From an uncultured Acidimicrobiia bacterium (GTDB lineage: Bacteria; Actinomycetota; Acidimicrobiia; Spongiisociales; Spongiisociaceae): a DNA stretch of 6,337 nucleotides. The notes beneath the pieces are model-generated. The model worked only from the letters and a program-made list of their open reading frames with translations, was not told the DNA's origin and did no database searches. The stretch covers positions 1 through 6,337 of the forward strand of contig CALCCX010000436.1 of the NCBI GenBank assembly GCA_937900165.1, written 5' to 3'. The translations under genes and the position numbers were made by a program. Positions 5,570-6,337 of the stretch are shown here, piece by piece. Position 1 is the stretch's first letter, and every line of letters begins with the position of its first letter.

Positions 5570-5604
5570 TTCCCTGAGCGCATCGACGGAGGAGTGTGCG
5601 CTAC

Positions 5605-6231
5605 TCAGTCCAGCCAGATGCTGATTGCTGTCGCGAGGCGTTGGGAGGCTTCCGTCAGTTGGTCCGGCGAGGCAGACACGTACGAGAGGCGAAGATGGGC
5701 AGGCCTGGGTGTGTCGACCGCGAATGCAGACCCTGGCACGAACGACACGCCGTGGTCGATCGCGATTGGGAGCAGGTCGGCGGTTGTCGAGCCTGGCGGC
5801 AAATCCCGGTGCAGTTCCGCCCACAGGAACATTCCGCCGTCAGGTGGCGTGAAGGTCAAGGTGTCGCCCAGGTTGGTGGCCAGGCCGGCCATCAGTGCGT
5901 CACGCTGCAACTGGTACCAGGGGGCGAGCGAAGCTCGATGTTTTGGGAACCAGTCGGCGTCCCCGACCAGCCTGGCGGCGATGTGTTGGGTGAGCGTGGA
6001 GGTGTGGAGGTCGGCGGCTTGTTTGGCGATCGCCAGGGCCTCGATCAGCCGGGCCGGTCCGATTGTCCAGGCGACCCGCAGGCCTGGGGCGAGGATCTTG
6101 GAGACGGTCCGCACCCTGATCACCCGATCGCTGATCGACGCCATCGAGGGCAGATGCTCACCGCTGAACCGCAGCGCACCGTACGGATCGTCTTCGATGA
6201 TGAGGAATTCGTGCTCCTCTGCGAGGGCGGC
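5605..6231 (-). CDS. PLP-dependent aminotransferase (class I/II fold), 5' end lost to adapter
   Basis: The 208 residues kept are the large-domain end and C-terminal domain of a fold-type I aminotransferase, close to the LysN/2-aminoadipate group or the aminotransferase half of MocR regulators. IIEDDPYGALRF (residues 11-22) holds the Asp and Tyr that contact PLP. RTVSKILAPGLRVAW (41-55) holds the Schiff-base Lys, codon 6097-6099. PPDGGMFLWAEL and VSFVPGSAF are typical of the group, and RLSYV near the end carries the substrate carboxylate-binding Arg. About half the protein is missing, because genomic sequence ends at 6231. Any start beyond this is adapter, and the in-frame ATG at 6286-6288 is artificial. 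Without the N terminus I cannot tell a stand-alone enzyme from a MocR-type regulator with a GntR HTH. The stop is at 5605-5607, 35 bases from the convergent cyclodeaminase-family gene. Confidence 0.9.
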   Translation of the reverse strand, partial: AALAEEHEFLIIEDDPYGALRFSGEHLPSMASISDRVIRVRTVSKILAPGLRVAWTIGPARLIEALAIAKQAADLHTSTLTQHIAARLVGDADWFPKHRASLAPWYQLQRDALMAGLATNLGDTLTFTPPDGGMFLWAELHRDLPPGSTTADLLPIAIDHGVSFVPGSAFAVDTPRPAHLRLSYVSASPDQLTEASQRLATAISIWLD

Positions 6232-6289
6232 AGATCGGAAGAGCGTCGTGTAGGGAAAGAGTGTAGATCTCGGTGGTCGGCGTATCATT
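6232..6289. other. Illumina TruSeq universal adapter sequence (artefact)
   Basis: The 58 bases beginning AGATCGGAAGAGCGTCGTGT and ending GCGTATCATT-like match the reverse complement of the Illumina universal (P5) adapter, with one mismatch (G for C at 6280). It is read-through or chimeric library sequence and not part of the genome. Translated on the minus strand it gives MIRRPPRSTLFPYTTLFRS, a well-known contaminant peptide at the start of database proteins. Confidence 0.97.
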
Positions 6290-6337
6290 AAAAAAAAAAA
6301 GACAAGAGAAAGGAGATCGGAAGAGCGTAGTGAGGGA
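6290..6337. other. Poly-A run and second degraded adapter copy (artefact)
   Basis: Eleven A residues (6290-6300) follow the end of the adapter, as is usual when a sequencer reads past the end of a fragment. A short unassigned segment (6301-6313) comes next, then AGATCGGAAGAGCG again at 6314-6327 with a corrupted continuation. None of this should be treated as genomic. Confidence 0.93.

Noticed and set aside
5577..5602. AGCGCA/TGCGCT inverted repeat between the convergent cyclodeaminase-family and aminotransferase genes as a terminator
   Set aside because: The six-pair stem has a 14-base loop and no T-run on either strand. It is too weak to call.
1..6231. CRISPR array, IS transposase or integrase
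   Set aside because: No regularly spaced short repeats and no transposase or integrase motifs were seen on either strand.

Overview
This window looks like a short metagenomic or draft-assembly contig from a high-GC bacterium, most plausibly an actinobacterium. That placement is an inference from the GC-rich codon use, the GTG and TTG starts, and the presence of an unusually short P450-like gene together with an ArsR/SRPBCC pair. No rRNA, tRNA or other taxonomic marker is present. The right end is not genomic. From 6232 the sequence is Illumina adapter, then a poly-A run and a second, degraded adapter copy, so biological sequence stops at 6231.

Layout, left to right. (1) Positions 1-678 hold the 3' three-quarters of an ornithine cyclodeaminase/mu-crystallin family gene, cut by the window edge. 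(2) Positions 679-1023 have no intact gene; the minus strand carries what looks like the C-terminal half of a ribbon-helix-helix (RHH) antitoxin. (3) Positions 1024-1862 hold a short P450-like gene with a clear heme-cysteine motif, broken by a -1 frameshift near 1652. (4) Positions 1899-2959 on the minus strand hold a toxin-antitoxin-like pair, 'mobile mystery protein A' (XRE-type HTH) and 'mobile mystery protein B' (Fic domain), overlapping by 13 bp and preceded by an AT-rich region with inverted repeats. (5) Positions 3037-3237 on the minus strand hold the N-terminal half of an RHH antitoxin. (6) Positions 3201-4003 on the minus strand hold an ArsR-type repressor translationally coupled (4-nt overlap) to an SRPBCC/AHSA1 protein. 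A second SRPBCC gene is divergent at 4136-4528, and the space between carries a probable ArsR operator and a 32-bp palindrome. (7) After a rho-independent terminator, 4646-5569 is a complete second cyclodeaminase-family gene, about 90% identical in protein to the first. (8) A convergent PLP-dependent aminotransferase (5605-6231, minus strand) is truncated by the adapter.

The two cyclodeaminase-family genes form diverged direct repeats that bracket about 4.2 kb of accessory material: broken genes, an HTH/Fic pair and a small stress-type regulatory unit. The arrangement suggests an old duplication whose interior gathered mobile or decaying genes. The cyclodeaminase-family enzyme and the aminotransferase may share amino-acid or imino-acid metabolism, but only their adjacency supports this. 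I do not see a clearly new multi-gene system. The most unusual biological points are the short P450-like gene, the mobile mystery pair with an Asn-type Fic motif, and the two matching halves of an RHH gene on either side of the P450/mystery-protein block.
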